Of a stretch of 64,000 bases of DNA, positions 8,158 through 16,031 are shown one piece after another. Every line of letters begins with the position of its first letter. Within the stretch, counting starts at the first letter, position 1. The notes beneath the pieces are model-generated. The model saw only the letters and a list, made by a program, of their open reading frames with translations, had not been told where the DNA came from and ran no database searches. Both the position numbers and the translations under genes were made by a program. The DNA comes from Paenibacillus alvei DSM 29 (GTDB lineage: Bacteria; Bacillota; Bacilli; Paenibacillales; Paenibacillaceae). Where the stretch lies: NCBI RefSeq assembly GCF_000293805.1, contig NZ_AMBZ01000004.1, positions 579,001-643,000 on the forward strand, in the 5' to 3' direction.

Positions 8158-9336
8158 ATGAAAAAGAAAATGTCCGTCGTCATGTTCATGCTGATGATGG
8201 TGTTCATTGGATTTGGAATTGTAATACCGGTTCTGCCGCGAATGATAACGAATGCGGGCGCCAATGAATTTCATTTGGGGCTAATGCTCGCGATTTATTC
8301 ACTGATTGCGTTCGTGGTATCACCAATATGGGGGGCGCTGTCGGAGAAAGTAGGCCGGCGTCCGATCATTCTTATCGGGACTCTTGGTTTCAGCATTAGC
8401 TACTTGCTGTTCGGATTAGCAGATGGTGAGCTTTGGATGATGTATGTATCCCGTGCTCTGGGAGGGGTCTTCTCCGGTGCAGTGGCTTCAGTAATCGTTG
8501 CTTATGTCGCTGACATCACGACGCCCGAACAACGAACGAAGGGCATGGCATTCGTCGGAATGTCGATTGGCTTGGGCTTTACTTTTGGACCAGCCTTTGG
8601 CGGTATTTTAAGCAGATATGGTTATAATACGCCTTTCTTTGCAGCTTCAGCATTGACATTTATCACATGTGTATTGGGCTTTCTATTGCTCAAGGAGTCG
8701 CTCACTCCTGAGAAGCGCAAGGCGAGCCACGAATCAGCTCCTTCACGCTGGACCGCCTTTACAGGCCGCATGAAGTATTTGTATGTATTATCTTTCTTTG
8801 TAACCTTCACGTTGGCAGGTCTAGAATCAACGCTGCTCTACTTTGAAGCGGTACGAATTCCCGGAATTACAGAGGAGCAGATTGGATATATGTTTTTCTT
8901 CTGCGGACTTTCGGGAGCTCTTATTCAGGGCGGCGTTGTAAGACGCTACATTAAGAGTGGAGGAGAGAAGAAGGCAATTGCCGTAGGCTTGATCATATCA
9001 GCTGCGGGATTCTTGCTGCTGTTGCTGTCCTCAAGTGTTGTCGACGCGACGATTTATTTATGTGTATTCGGGATCGGCAATGCCCTGATTCGCCCGTGTG
9101 TTACCTCGTTGATTACACAGAAGACGACGGTAAGCCAAGGGGTTGCTTCAGGTTTGAATTCATCTATGGACAGCTTTGGACGCATTACGGGGCCGCTGCT
9201 GGCTACGGCTCTGTTCGGGTGGAATATTAATCTGCCATACATAATTGGAGCTGTATTGTGCATTGCTGCAATTTGGCTGCTTGTTCGTTTTGCACTGCTG
9301 GATCGGAAGCAAACAGCGGCGAGCACAACTGCATAG
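8158..9336 (+). CDS. MFS multidrug-type efflux transporter
   Basis: A 392-residue, 12-helix major facilitator protein of the drug:H+ antiporter kind. The loop 2-3 motif appears as PIWGALSEKVGRRPII, and helix 5 has GLGFTFGPAFGG, the antiporter motif C. It resembles TetA/Bmr/NorA-type exporters; the substrate cannot be told. CGGAGGG before 8158 fixes the start, against an upstream frame of 38 codons. No adjacent TetR/MarR regulator. Ends at a T-rich terminator. Confidence 0.85.
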   Translation: MKKKMSVVMFMLMMVFIGFGIVIPVLPRMITNAGANEFHLGLMLAIYSLIAFVVSPIWGALSEKVGRRPIILIGTLGFSISYLLFGLADGELWMMYVSRALGGVFSGAVASVIVAYVADITTPEQRTKGMAFVGMSIGLGFTFGPAFGGILSRYGYNTPFFAASALTFITCVLGFLLLKESLTPEKRKASHESAPSRWTAFTGRMKYLYVLSFFVTFTLAGLESTLLYFEAVRIPGITEEQIGYMFFFCGLSGALIQGGVVRRYIKSGGEKKAIAVGLIISAAGFLLLLLSSSVVDATIYLCVFGIGNALIRPCVTSLITQKTTVSQGVASGLNSSMDSFGRITGPLLATALFGWNINLPYIIGAVLCIAAIWLLVRFALLDRKQTAASTTA

Positions 9337-9348
9337 GAATACATTTGC

Positions 9349-9402
9349 AAAAAAATCTGTGTTCAACCTCTGCTCAGGCAAGGGGAGAACGCAGATTTTT
9401 TT
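9349..9402. terminator. Bidirectional terminator
   Basis: AAAAAATCTGTGTTC pairs with GAACGCAGATTTTTT (one G-U pair) across 9349-9402, with A and T flanks on both sides. It lies between the MFS gene and the convergent DUF1054 gene. Confidence 0.8.
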
Positions 9403-9421
9403 GTTCCGCTTGTTACACTCG

Positions 9422-10051
9422 TTAAGCTTCGACAGCCATCCGATATAGCGGCATTAGTGTTGTGATCGTCTGCCGGGCAAGCTCCATAAATGCCTCACCA
9501 TTTTGCAGCAGCGGATCATTCATCGCAATGTGGCGTCCAACCAGCCATTCTGCTGATTTCACATCCCGGAAGCGGGTAAGCTTGTCCGTCATATCCGCGT
9601 CATTTAACTCACCGATACGTAAGGCATCTTTCTTCATATGATCCATAGACAATACATAATCATCCGGAATGATGCTTCTCAGCTTTTTTTGGTGATCGAG
9701 CATCGTTTGTGCAATATTACGCTTGTTCGCCACTTCATAGATGAAAGCCAGCCAAATGAAAAGGTGATCGTCGAACAGGCCAACTTGGAAATGGGGCAGG
9801 GACTTGTATCCACGCTTGCTTGGCCCAATGGCAAGCCACGTATCCTTTGGGGGATTGACTGTACGGCGTGCATGCTTCGCGATATGGAGGAACATTTCAG
9901 TTCCGCTATGCATAGCTACATCGCTAATGAGTTGTTCGCCTATAGCACGGAATTTGGGTTGAATACGTTCGCGGATCGCCTCCATCCGAGCATCCAGCCC
10001 CTCGATCGTAAAAGTTTCAAAGTCTGAAGGATAAAATCCAGTAAAAGACAT
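9422..10051 (-). CDS. DUF1054 / UPF0637 (YktB-like) protein
   Basis: A 209-residue soluble protein of the UPF0637 family (Bacillus YktB). Visible blocks are GFYPSDFETFTIEGLDARM at the N-terminus and GPSKRGYKSLPHFQVGLF in the middle. A structure is known for the family but no function. AAAGGAAGAG precedes the ATG at 10051. The upstream region carries an extended -10 on this strand with a Fur-like and a PerR-like box at the -35 position, suggesting metal or peroxide control, which is inference. Confidence 0.8.
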   Translation of the reverse strand: MSFTGFYPSDFETFTIEGLDARMEAIRERIQPKFRAIGEQLISDVAMHSGTEMFLHIAKHARRTVNPPKDTWLAIGPSKRGYKSLPHFQVGLFDDHLFIWLAFIYEVANKRNIAQTMLDHQKKLRSIIPDDYVLSMDHMKKDALRIGELNDADMTDKLTRFRDVKSAEWLVGRHIAMNDPLLQNGEAFMELARQTITTLMPLYRMAVEA

Positions 10052-10198
10052 GCATCTCTTCCTTTCTACCAAGTTGTGATCTATGCATTATTGATGTAAG
10101 TCCAACTGAAATAGTTAAACTTACTACATCTACACTCAGGACTCGTTCAAAATAACATACTTGCATTTTTCATTTTCATAGTAAATAGTCGCTATTTC

Positions 10199-10204
10199 AG
10201 TATA
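10199..10204 (-). promoter_or_regulatory. Extended -10 for the DUF1054 gene
   Basis: On the minus strand the site reads TGATATACT, an extended -10, about 150 bases upstream of the start at 10051. No good -35 is present; that position is occupied by the Fur-like box. Confidence 0.4.
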
Positions 10205-10215
10205 TCACATCTCAT

Positions 10216-10247
10216 TGAGAATGTTTATCAAATTATAATTATTATAT
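10216..10247. promoter_or_regulatory. Tandem Fur-like and PerR-like boxes
   Basis: TGAGAATGTTTATCA (10216-10230) matches the 7-1-7 Fur box TGATAATNATTATCA at all but two positions. TTATAATTATTATAT (10233-10247) matches the PerR box TTATAATNATTATAA at all but one. They sit side by side between divergent genes, 96 bases from the 10343 gene and over the -35 region of the DUF1054 promoter. The AT-rich context raises the chance of a random match. Confidence 0.5.
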
Positions 10248-10342
10248 TTTGATGGAACAAGCCTCTTGTTCGGAAATCGAGTCAATAATCCAAGTTGATG
10301 AATCATATGATGGAGTATACGAGAAGGTAAGGAGGGATTGCC

Positions 10343-10939
10343 GTGAATCGCAGCGACGAGGTGGAGTATTGCAACTTGGAGCTACGCTTTGACCGTCGGC
10401 AAATCCAGAACCTCATCCGTGATCTCATACAAGAAGGTTATTCCTTGTATTGGAGTGAAAATGAATCGCTATTCATCGTATCTATCCGAACAGGCAGGAA
10501 GTTGGTCAAACTTCGGTTCCAACGTGTGGAGCAGCGCTACAAAATTGTCGGCGACTATACGATTCGGGATGAGAAGCTGGCTGACTTCATGGAAAAACTG
10601 ATCGGCGATTCACGCGGGCATGCGGTCGTCAAACGGTTCAAAGATAGACAGATCTTTATCGAAAATATTTTGTTCGGGGAGCGAATACGGCTGGTTGAGG
10701 TTATTGGACCTAAGCAGCGTGTGCTCTATCAGAAGCGCCCTATAGTGACAACGGAGGAGATGATGCAGGCGTTTTTATCCAATCGGGCAGAGCAGCGCAT
10801 GCGGGTAATTCGGCTTGAAATGGATTATGCGCTCGCCGAGTTGTTCGAAGCGATGAATGAGCAAAAAATAGCTGTAATTGAGAGCTGTAAAGAAAAGCTG
10901 AACGAGTTGCGCTCAGAAATGATTCAGCTTGAATGGTAA
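10343..10939 (+). CDS. Conserved protein, unknown function
   Basis: A 198-residue charged protein with no family I can name firmly. It lacks a signal peptide and membrane segments. The N-terminal about 120 residues alternate strands and basic residues (LRFDRRQIQNLIRDLIQEGYS; KLVKLRFQRVEQRYKIVGDY), and the C-terminal about 60 residues are helical and could coil (MRVIRLEMDYALAELFEAM). It starts at GTG, supported by AAGGAGG. It lies just upstream of gnd, with 148 bases between, and may share its transcript. A Fur/PerR-like box sits upstream. Confidence 0.65.
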   Translation: MNRSDEVEYCNLELRFDRRQIQNLIRDLIQEGYSLYWSENESLFIVSIRTGRKLVKLRFQRVEQRYKIVGDYTIRDEKLADFMEKLIGDSRGHAVVKRFKDRQIFIENILFGERIRLVEVIGPKQRVLYQKRPIVTTEEMMQAFLSNRAEQRMRVIRLEMDYALAELFEAMNEQKIAVIESCKEKLNELRSEMIQLEW

Positions 10940-11087
10940 GTGATTTTCATGCTTTGATCACCCTCCCATCCGCCAAAATGTATGGATGAACTGCTAGGGG
11001 CGAGATGGTTGCAGGGTGTTTTGCTGTGCTGTACAATAAGCGTAATGCAAAATATATAAATTTATGGATAAAGGGTGGAACAACCAA

Positions 11088-12497
11088 ATGGCTAACAATC
11101 AAATTGGTGTCATTGGCCTTGCCGTAATGGGTAAGAACTTGGCGCTCAACATCGAGAGCCGCGGCTTCAAAGTATCGGTATACAACCGTTCCCGCGAGAA
11201 AACAGATGCACTCATTGCCGAGGCGGAAGGCAAGAATCTGACAGGTACATATTCAATTGAGGAGTTCGTGCAGTCGCTTGAGACACCTCGTAAAATATTG
11301 ATTATGGTACAAGCCGGACAAGCTACAGATGCAACAATCGAGCAGTTGATCCCGCATTTGGATCAAGGCGATATCATTATCGATGGCGGTAACGCTCACT
11401 TCCCTGATACGCAGCGTCGCAGCAAGTACTTGGAAGAGAAGGGCTTCCGCTTCATCGGGACTGGCGTATCCGGCGGTGAAGAGGGCGCATTGAAGGGGCC
11501 TGCGATTATGCCTGGCGGCCAAGAGAGTGCATATCGCATAGTAGAGCCGATTTTGACAAGCATTTCCGCGAAGGTAAATGGAGATCCTTGCTGCACATAT
11601 ATCGGGCCAGATGGTGCAGGCCATTATGTGAAAATGGTTCATAACGGTATTGAGTACGGCGACATGCAATTGATCTGTGAAGCTTATCATTTGCTTACGA
11701 ATGTGCTTGGTGTAAGTACTGAAGAGCTTCACTCCATCTTCGGTGAGTGGAACAAGGGCGAGCTTGACAGCTACCTGATTGAAATTACAACGGACATCTT
11801 CTCCAAATACGATGAGGAAACAGGCAAGCCGATGGTTGATGTTATCCTCGACTCTGCTGGTCAAAAAGGTACTGGCAAATGGACAAGCCAAAGCGCGCTT
11901 GACCTGGGCGTTCCATTATCCATGATTACAGAATCTGTATTCTCCCGTTTCTTATCCGCATTGAAGGACGAGCGCGTCGTTGCAAGCAAAGTGTTAAAAG
12001 GGCCGAAGACTGCTGCATTCACTGGAGACAAGGCAGCTTTCATCGAGAGCATCCGCAAGGCTTTGTACGCGTCCAAGATCGTATCCTACGCACAGGGCTT
12101 CGCACAAATGCGTGCGGCATCCGAAGAATTCGGCTGGAACCTTCGTTACGGCGAGATCGCAATGATCTTCCGCGGCGGCTGCATTATCCGTTCTCGCTTC
12201 TTGCAAAACATTAAAGAAGCTTATGACCGCGATCCAGAGCTGAAGAACCTGCTGCTTGATCCTTACTTCCAAAATATTGTGGAGACGTATCAAGATGCAT
12301 GGCGCGAAGTCATTAGCACAGCGGTTGCGTATGGTGTTCCTGTTCCAGGATTCGCAAGTGCACTTGCATATTTTGACAGTTATCGCACGGAGCGCTTGCC
12401 AGCGAACTTGCTGCAAGCACAGCGTGATTACTTCGGAGCGCATACATTCAAACGCGTAGACAAAGAAGGAACATTCCACTACAACTGGATGTCTTAA
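11088..12497 (+). CDS. gnd: 6-phosphogluconate dehydrogenase, decarboxylating
   Basis: Oxidises 6-phosphogluconate to ribulose 5-phosphate and CO2 with NAD(P)+ in the oxidative pentose phosphate pathway; a cytosolic dimer. The Rossmann motif is seen as [16 protein letters not shown] near the N-terminus with an NRS segment typical of NADP-binding members, followed by the substrate block [21 protein letters not shown], the catalytic Lys in [16 protein letters not shown], and the C-terminal RDYFGAHTF tail. Its 469 residues match the usual length. AAGGGTGG lies before the ATG at 11088. It is the only gene on its transcript apart from the possible upstream 10343 gene. Confidence 0.96.
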   Translation: MANNQIGVIGLAVMGKNLALNIESRGFKVSVYNRSREKTDALIAEAEGKNLTGTYSIEEFVQSLETPRKILIMVQAGQATDATIEQLIPHLDQGDIIIDGGNAHFPDTQRRSKYLEEKGFRFIGTGVSGGEEGALKGPAIMPGGQESAYRIVEPILTSISAKVNGDPCCTYIGPDGAGHYVKMVHNGIEYGDMQLICEAYHLLTNVLGVSTEELHSIFGEWNKGELDSYLIEITTDIFSKYDEETGKPMVDVILDSAGQKGTGKWTSQSALDLGVPLSMITESVFSRFLSALKDERVVASKVLKGPKTAAFTGDKAAFIESIRKALYASKIVSYAQGFAQMRAASEEFGWNLRYGEIAMIFRGGCIIRSRFLQNIKEAYDRDPELKNLLLDPYFQNIVETYQDAWREVISTAVAYGVPVPGFASALAYFDSYRTERLPANLLQAQRDYFGAHTFKRVDKEGTFHYNWMS

Positions 12498-12505
12498 TAG
12501 AAATC

Positions 12506-12545
12506 AAAATAACGCCGAGCCCGCGGAGGACTCGGCGTTATTTTT
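12506..12545 (+). terminator. Terminator after gnd
   Basis: AAAATAACGCCGAG (12506-12519) pairs with CTCGGCGTTATTTTT (12531-12545). A and T flanks allow use in both directions, so it may also serve the convergent 12568 gene. Confidence 0.9.
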
Positions 12546-12567
12546 GCATAAGGATATTCATCGGTTG

Positions 12568-12885
12568 CTACTCATATAATCCGGATACGAGAATGGTCAA
12601 GTATTTGCGTATGCGATCAGATTCCTGTCCGTAGCTGCTGCTGTGCACGAGCAGGGAGGAGATTTCGGCATAACTATGAAAGCGACGCACGAGCTGATCT
12701 GATGCAAGCATAGCCCATTTGTCCGGATGATCTGTGAGCTGCTGCTTCATCACATCCAGCGCCCAGACGATGTCTTCCCTGCACAGTGGGTGATTCGGAT
12801 CCAAAATCCGAGACAAACGAACGGATATGGGGCGCTGAATAGCTGATTTGGATGGGTGCGGTTCTGGGATAGGCAAATTTGGCAT
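12568..12885 (-). CDS. Small conserved protein, unknown
   Basis: A 105-residue soluble protein of no recognised family. The N-terminus is proline-rich (MPNLPIPEPHPSKSAIQ) and the rest is helical, with WALDVMKQQLTDHPDKWAML and RFHSYAEISSLLVHSSSYG. AGGAG about 11 bases before the ATG supports the start. Single gene, convergent with gnd. No function proposed. Confidence 0.6.
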   Translation of the reverse strand: MPNLPIPEPHPSKSAIQRPISVRLSRILDPNHPLCREDIVWALDVMKQQLTDHPDKWAMLASDQLVRRFHSYAEISSLLVHSSSYGQESDRIRKYLTILVSGLYE

Positions 12886-13001
12886 GCCTTATTCACTCCT
12901 ACATAAAAAGTGGCATTATCCGGTTTCCTAATAAAATAGACAATGCAGCAGGGCTATTATTCATCTTTACGTTGAACTTCTTCATTTTATACCTATCGGC
13001 A

Positions 13002-13031
13002 TTGTCGAATAAAAGAAACGTGTGATATCAT
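13002..13031 (+). promoter_or_regulatory. Putative aroK promoter
   Basis: TTGTCG (13002-13007), an 18-base spacer and TATCAT (13026-13031), with TGA just before the -10. About 80 bases upstream of the aroK start. Confidence 0.45.
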
Positions 13032-13045
13032 ATGGGAAGTTTACC

Positions 13046-13087
13046 GTCAAGCCAACAGCTGAAATGCTTCATGCAGAGCGGCTTGAC
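13046..13087 (+). promoter_or_regulatory. Structured 5' leader of aroK
   Basis: GTCAAGCC (13046-13053) pairs with GGCTTGAC (13080-13087), and short inner helices (GCT/AGC, TGC/GCA) are possible in the 26-base loop. No U-run follows, so it is not a terminator. It could shield or expose the downstream ribosome site. Confidence 0.35.
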
Positions 13088-13112
13088 TTATTAAGAAATG
13101 AGGCTTGAAATC

Positions 13113-13625
13113 ATGCAGCATATTATTTTAATCGGATTCATGGGCACCGGGAAATCGACAGTCGGTCAAGAAGTGGCTAGACAGCTAGGATGCAGTTTTG
13201 CAGATTTAGATGCTGCTGTGGTCGCACGTGAGGGCCGCTCGATCCCAGAAATCTTCGCTACGGATGGAGAAGCTTATTTTCGAGAACGAGAAAGTCAGGC
13301 CTTAGCTGATATGCTGAACCATTCAACACGGCATGTAATTGCTACTGGCGGCGGGATCGTCCTTCGTGAGCACAATCGCGAGTTAATGCGAGACGGAGGC
13401 TATATCGTTCATTTGGCTGCAAGCAAGGAGGCCATTTTGGCGCGTGTGAAGCGAGACCGCAATCGCCCGCTGCTTCAGGGAGACATGGAAGAACGTGTAT
13501 CCAAGCTGATACAGCAGCGCGAGGGGCTGTATGACTTTGCACATACAACCATAGCTACCGATAATGAGACCGCTGTGCAATTGGCTGCTCGCATTTGTAA
13601 GCTGGCGGATGGAAGCTGCAAGTAA
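13113..13625 (+). CDS. aroK: Shikimate kinase
   Basis: Phosphorylates shikimate to shikimate 3-phosphate with ATP, the step before EPSP synthase in aromatic amino acid synthesis. The Walker A loop is GFMGTGKST, the shikimate-binding Asp lies in FADLDAAV, the GGG motif is in TGGGIVL, and the lid is the RDRNRPLL segment. 170 residues is normal. Start at 13113 is preferred (GAGG nine bases upstream) over an ATG 15 bases earlier with poor signal. aroA lies two genes downstream on the same strand, with a rhodanese gene on the other strand in between, so the two are not one operon. Confidence 0.92.
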   Translation: MQHIILIGFMGTGKSTVGQEVARQLGCSFADLDAAVVAREGRSIPEIFATDGEAYFRERESQALADMLNHSTRHVIATGGGIVLREHNRELMRDGGYIVHLAASKEAILARVKRDRNRPLLQGDMEERVSKLIQQREGLYDFAHTTIATDNETAVQLAARICKLADGSCK

Positions 13626-13661
13626 GAGCCCCTAGCATGAGGGGCCGACCATCGTTCCAGA

Positions 13662-13979
13662 TTATACAGACTTGTGTTCTAACTGACTCCAGGCGAGCAT
13701 GCCGCCTTCCATGTTGACACACCCTTCAATGCCGATATGCTGCAAATATTCGCAAACTCGTTCACTGCGATATCCGCTGCGGCAAATGAAAATAATTTCA
13801 TCCGTCCGCTCAACTTCATCAAGGCGATCGGGAATTTCGTTCATGGGGATATGTTTAGCGCCGGGAATCATCCCGTAAGCTACTTCCTCTTCTTCCCGCA
13901 CATCTATTAAATTTAGCGCTTCGCCGCGTTCTAGGCGTTGTTTTAAGACAGCCACATCAATTTGAGCAATTGGTTTCAT
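13662..13979 (-). CDS. Single-domain rhodanese
   Basis: A 105-residue rhodanese that probably carries persulfide sulfur. The active-site loop CRSGYRS contains the catalytic Cys, and the fold markers NLIDVREEEEVAYGMIPGAKHIPM are typical. Full length for single-domain members such as GlpE/YqhL. AAAGGATG precedes the ATG. Divergent from aroA, with a palindrome between the two starts. Confidence 0.88.
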   Translation of the reverse strand: MKPIAQIDVAVLKQRLERGEALNLIDVREEEEVAYGMIPGAKHIPMNEIPDRLDEVERTDEIIFICRSGYRSERVCEYLQHIGIEGCVNMEGGMLAWSQLEHKSV

Positions 13980-13997
13980 GTCAAATAGGCATCCTTT

Positions 13998-14023
13998 CTT
14001 ATCTAGAATTCATTCGAGATAAG
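13998..14023. promoter_or_regulatory. Inverted repeat between rhodanese and aroA
   Basis: CTTATCT (13998-14004) is matched by AGATAAG (14017-14023), with GAAT/ATTC extending the symmetry inside. It lies in the 81-base gap between two divergent genes, a common place for an operator. No regulator is known. Confidence 0.4.
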
Positions 14024-14060
14024 AGTTATTATACGTTGAAAGATAAAGGAGTGGAAGCGC

Positions 14061-15362
14061 ATGGACGTAATCGTTCGATCAACACCGAAACTGCAAGGGG
14101 ATATTCAAGCACTCTCTTCGAAAAACTACACAACTCGCTACCTTCTTGCAGCTGCATTAGCGGAGGGCACGAGCACGATTTATTATCCTGCTCACAGTGA
14201 AGACAGCGATGCGATGCGGCGCTGCCTCCATGATTTAGGTGCACAGCTGGTAGAGGATGAAGAGAAGATTGTCATTATTGGCTTCGGAAAAAAACCGACA
14301 TTGAGCAATCCCTCACACGAATTGAATGTGGGAAATGCGGGTGCTGTACTACGCTTCTTGATGGGGACAGCCTCTCTGCTGGAAGAAGTCAATTTTGTAA
14401 ATACGTATCCAGATTCGTTAGGCAAGCGTCCTCATAATGATCTAATAACTGCGCTTGAACAAATGGGCGTGGGCATTGATCACCGGGAAGGCAAGCTACC
14501 CATTACGATTCGAGGCGGGAAGCCTCGTGGAGGAAAGATTAAGGTATCGGGCAATGTAAGCTCGCAATTTTTAAGCTCGCTGCTGTTCCTGGCACCGTTA
14601 CTTGAGGAAGACAGTGAGATTGAAGTAATGGATGATTTGAAATCGAAGGTAGTTGTTGGGCAAACGCTTGAGGTGCTTGCGGAAGCAGGAATTCGAATCG
14701 AAGCAAGAAAAGATCTAATGTATTTCAAGATAGCCGGCAATCAACAATATGAAGCAAAGACATATACCGTTCAAGGCGACTATCCGGGCTCTGCAGCGGT
14801 TCTCGCTGCAGCGGCAGTCGTTGATTCTGACGTTATCATTCGCGGATTAACAGAGGACAGCAAGCAAGGAGAGCGAGCGATTGTCGACGTGCTGCGCATG
14901 ATGGAGGTTCCACTTGAGCATGAGCATTCCGTTGTGCGAGTTCAAGGAAATCGCAGGCTGAAGGCCGTTGAAGTTGACGGTGACGTTGCAACAGATGCAG
15001 TTCTAGCTATGGTAGCTGCTGCTGTGTTCGCGGAAGGCACTTCACGTTTCTACAATGTGGAGAATTTGCGCTACAAGGAATGTGATCGAATTACTGATTA
15101 TGTAACAGAGCTCCGCAAAGCAGGTGCGGATGTCGAGGAGCGTCAAGCAGAAATTATCGTTCATGGACGCCCAGAAGGCGTGACAGGCGGTGTAGAAATT
15201 AACGCTCATTATGATCATCGTGTTATTATGGCATTAACGGTAGTCGGCTTGCGTGCAGAGCAGCAAATCCGCATTAAAGATGCTCACCATGTTGCCAAGT
15301 CGTATCCGCAATACTTCGATCATCTGCGTGCACTTGGCGCACAAGTGGAATGGGTAGAATAG
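14061..15362 (+). CDS. aroA: EPSP synthase, divergent class
   Basis: Transfers enolpyruvate from PEP to shikimate 3-phosphate. EPSP-synthase signatures are present: NLRYKECDRI (family LRxKExDR), YDHRVIMAL (DHRxAMA) and the repeated inside-out alpha/beta motif across 433 residues. Several positions depart from the Escherichia coli enzyme: the active loop reads NAGAVLRFL where E. coli has NAGTAMRPL, so its T97 and P101 equivalents are Ala and Phe; the N-terminal site reads KNYTTR where E. coli has KSVSNR. AAGGAG precedes the ATG. Not in an operon with trp/aro genes, only near aroK. It could be a second, specialised copy; a MurA-like role is unlikely because of the LRxKExDR motif. Confidence 0.85.
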   Translation: MDVIVRSTPKLQGDIQALSSKNYTTRYLLAAALAEGTSTIYYPAHSEDSDAMRRCLHDLGAQLVEDEEKIVIIGFGKKPTLSNPSHELNVGNAGAVLRFLMGTASLLEEVNFVNTYPDSLGKRPHNDLITALEQMGVGIDHREGKLPITIRGGKPRGGKIKVSGNVSSQFLSSLLFLAPLLEEDSEIEVMDDLKSKVVVGQTLEVLAEAGIRIEARKDLMYFKIAGNQQYEAKTYTVQGDYPGSAAVLAAAAVVDSDVIIRGLTEDSKQGERAIVDVLRMMEVPLEHEHSVVRVQGNRRLKAVEVDGDVATDAVLAMVAAAVFAEGTSRFYNVENLRYKECDRITDYVTELRKAGADVEERQAEIIVHGRPEGVTGGVEINAHYDHRVIMALTVVGLRAEQQIRIKDAHHVAKSYPQYFDHLRALGAQVEWVE

Positions 15363-15421
15363 AACGCGTAATGTACGATAATCCGGCAGCTTACTGCCAA
15401 ATTTAAGGGGGTTGTGTAATA

Positions 15422-15865
15422 ATGAGCTATCAGCATCCATCGCAAGAGGCAATTAAGGAGCTGCTCCTTAGCAGCACGAACATTGCAGTTGTCGGACTAT
15501 CTGACGATCCGACTCGCGTATCCTATATGGTGGCAGAGGCGATGCAGCGCAAGGGATATCGCATCATACCTGTTAATCCGAAAGCGGATCGCATACTTGG
15601 CGAGCCTTGCTATGCTTCGCTTCGCGATGTACCGGATCATATTGATATCGTCAATGTGTTTCGACGCAGTGAATTCTGCGCAGACATTGCACGTGAAGCT
15701 GCGGCTGTGAATGCTGGGGCAATTTGGATGCAGCAGGGTGTTGTCAGTGAAGAGGCAGCTGCAATTGCAGAGGAGCATGGAATGACTGTTGTCATGGATT
15801 TGTGCATTAAGGTGCTAGACTCGATTTTGCTTCCGCAGGGCAAGGGAGAGTCTGCGTCCTCATAA
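15422..15865 (+). CDS. CoA-binding protein (YccU-like)
   Basis: A 147-residue Rossmann-fold CoA_binding domain protein. The start NIAVVGLSDDPTRVSYMVA is the nucleotide-binding turn, followed by GYRIIPVNPKADRILGEPCY and IWMQQGVVSEEAAA; this is the stand-alone version of the succinyl-CoA synthetase alpha CoA-binding domain. Bound ligand and role are unknown. AAGGGGG before the ATG. 59 bases after aroA, so it may be cotranscribed with it. Confidence 0.88.
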   Translation: MSYQHPSQEAIKELLLSSTNIAVVGLSDDPTRVSYMVAEAMQRKGYRIIPVNPKADRILGEPCYASLRDVPDHIDIVNVFRRSEFCADIAREAAAVNAGAIWMQQGVVSEEAAAIAEEHGMTVVMDLCIKVLDSILLPQGKGESASS

Positions 15866-15880
15866 CGTGAAAAGACGAAG

Positions 15881-15925
15881 ACCGGGCATTCCGAGTTGCT
15901 GCTGCGATGAAGGGGCCCGGTTTTT
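15881..15925 (+). terminator. Terminator after CoA-binding gene
   Basis: ACCGGGC (15881-15887) pairs with GCCCGGT (15915-15921), followed by TTTTT. The loop is long (27 bases). Confidence 0.6.
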
Positions 15926-15978
15926 CGCGCCATATTATTTACGAGTGCTGCGAGATAGGAATGCGGCTGTAAAATGCT

Positions 15979-16007
15979 TTGACAACAAAGCGTGATGCCC
16001 TTACCAT
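15979..16007 (+). promoter_or_regulatory. Putative promoter of the PTS-enzyme I operon
   Basis: TTGACA (15979-15984), 17-base spacer, TACCAT (16002-16007), 25 bases upstream of the TTG start. A small TACCA/TGGTA hairpin overlaps the -10. Confidence 0.5.
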
Positions 16008-16031
16008 TCTTGGTAGAAGGGAGGATGTGCA

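Noticed and set aside
11071..11081. AGGGTGGAAC resembling a T-box T-motif
   Set aside because: It continues as AACCAAATG and is simply the gnd ribosome site; no terminator or specifier stem lies upstream.
11253..11891. 212-codon frame antisense to gnd
   Set aside because: Shadow of gnd, no start signal.
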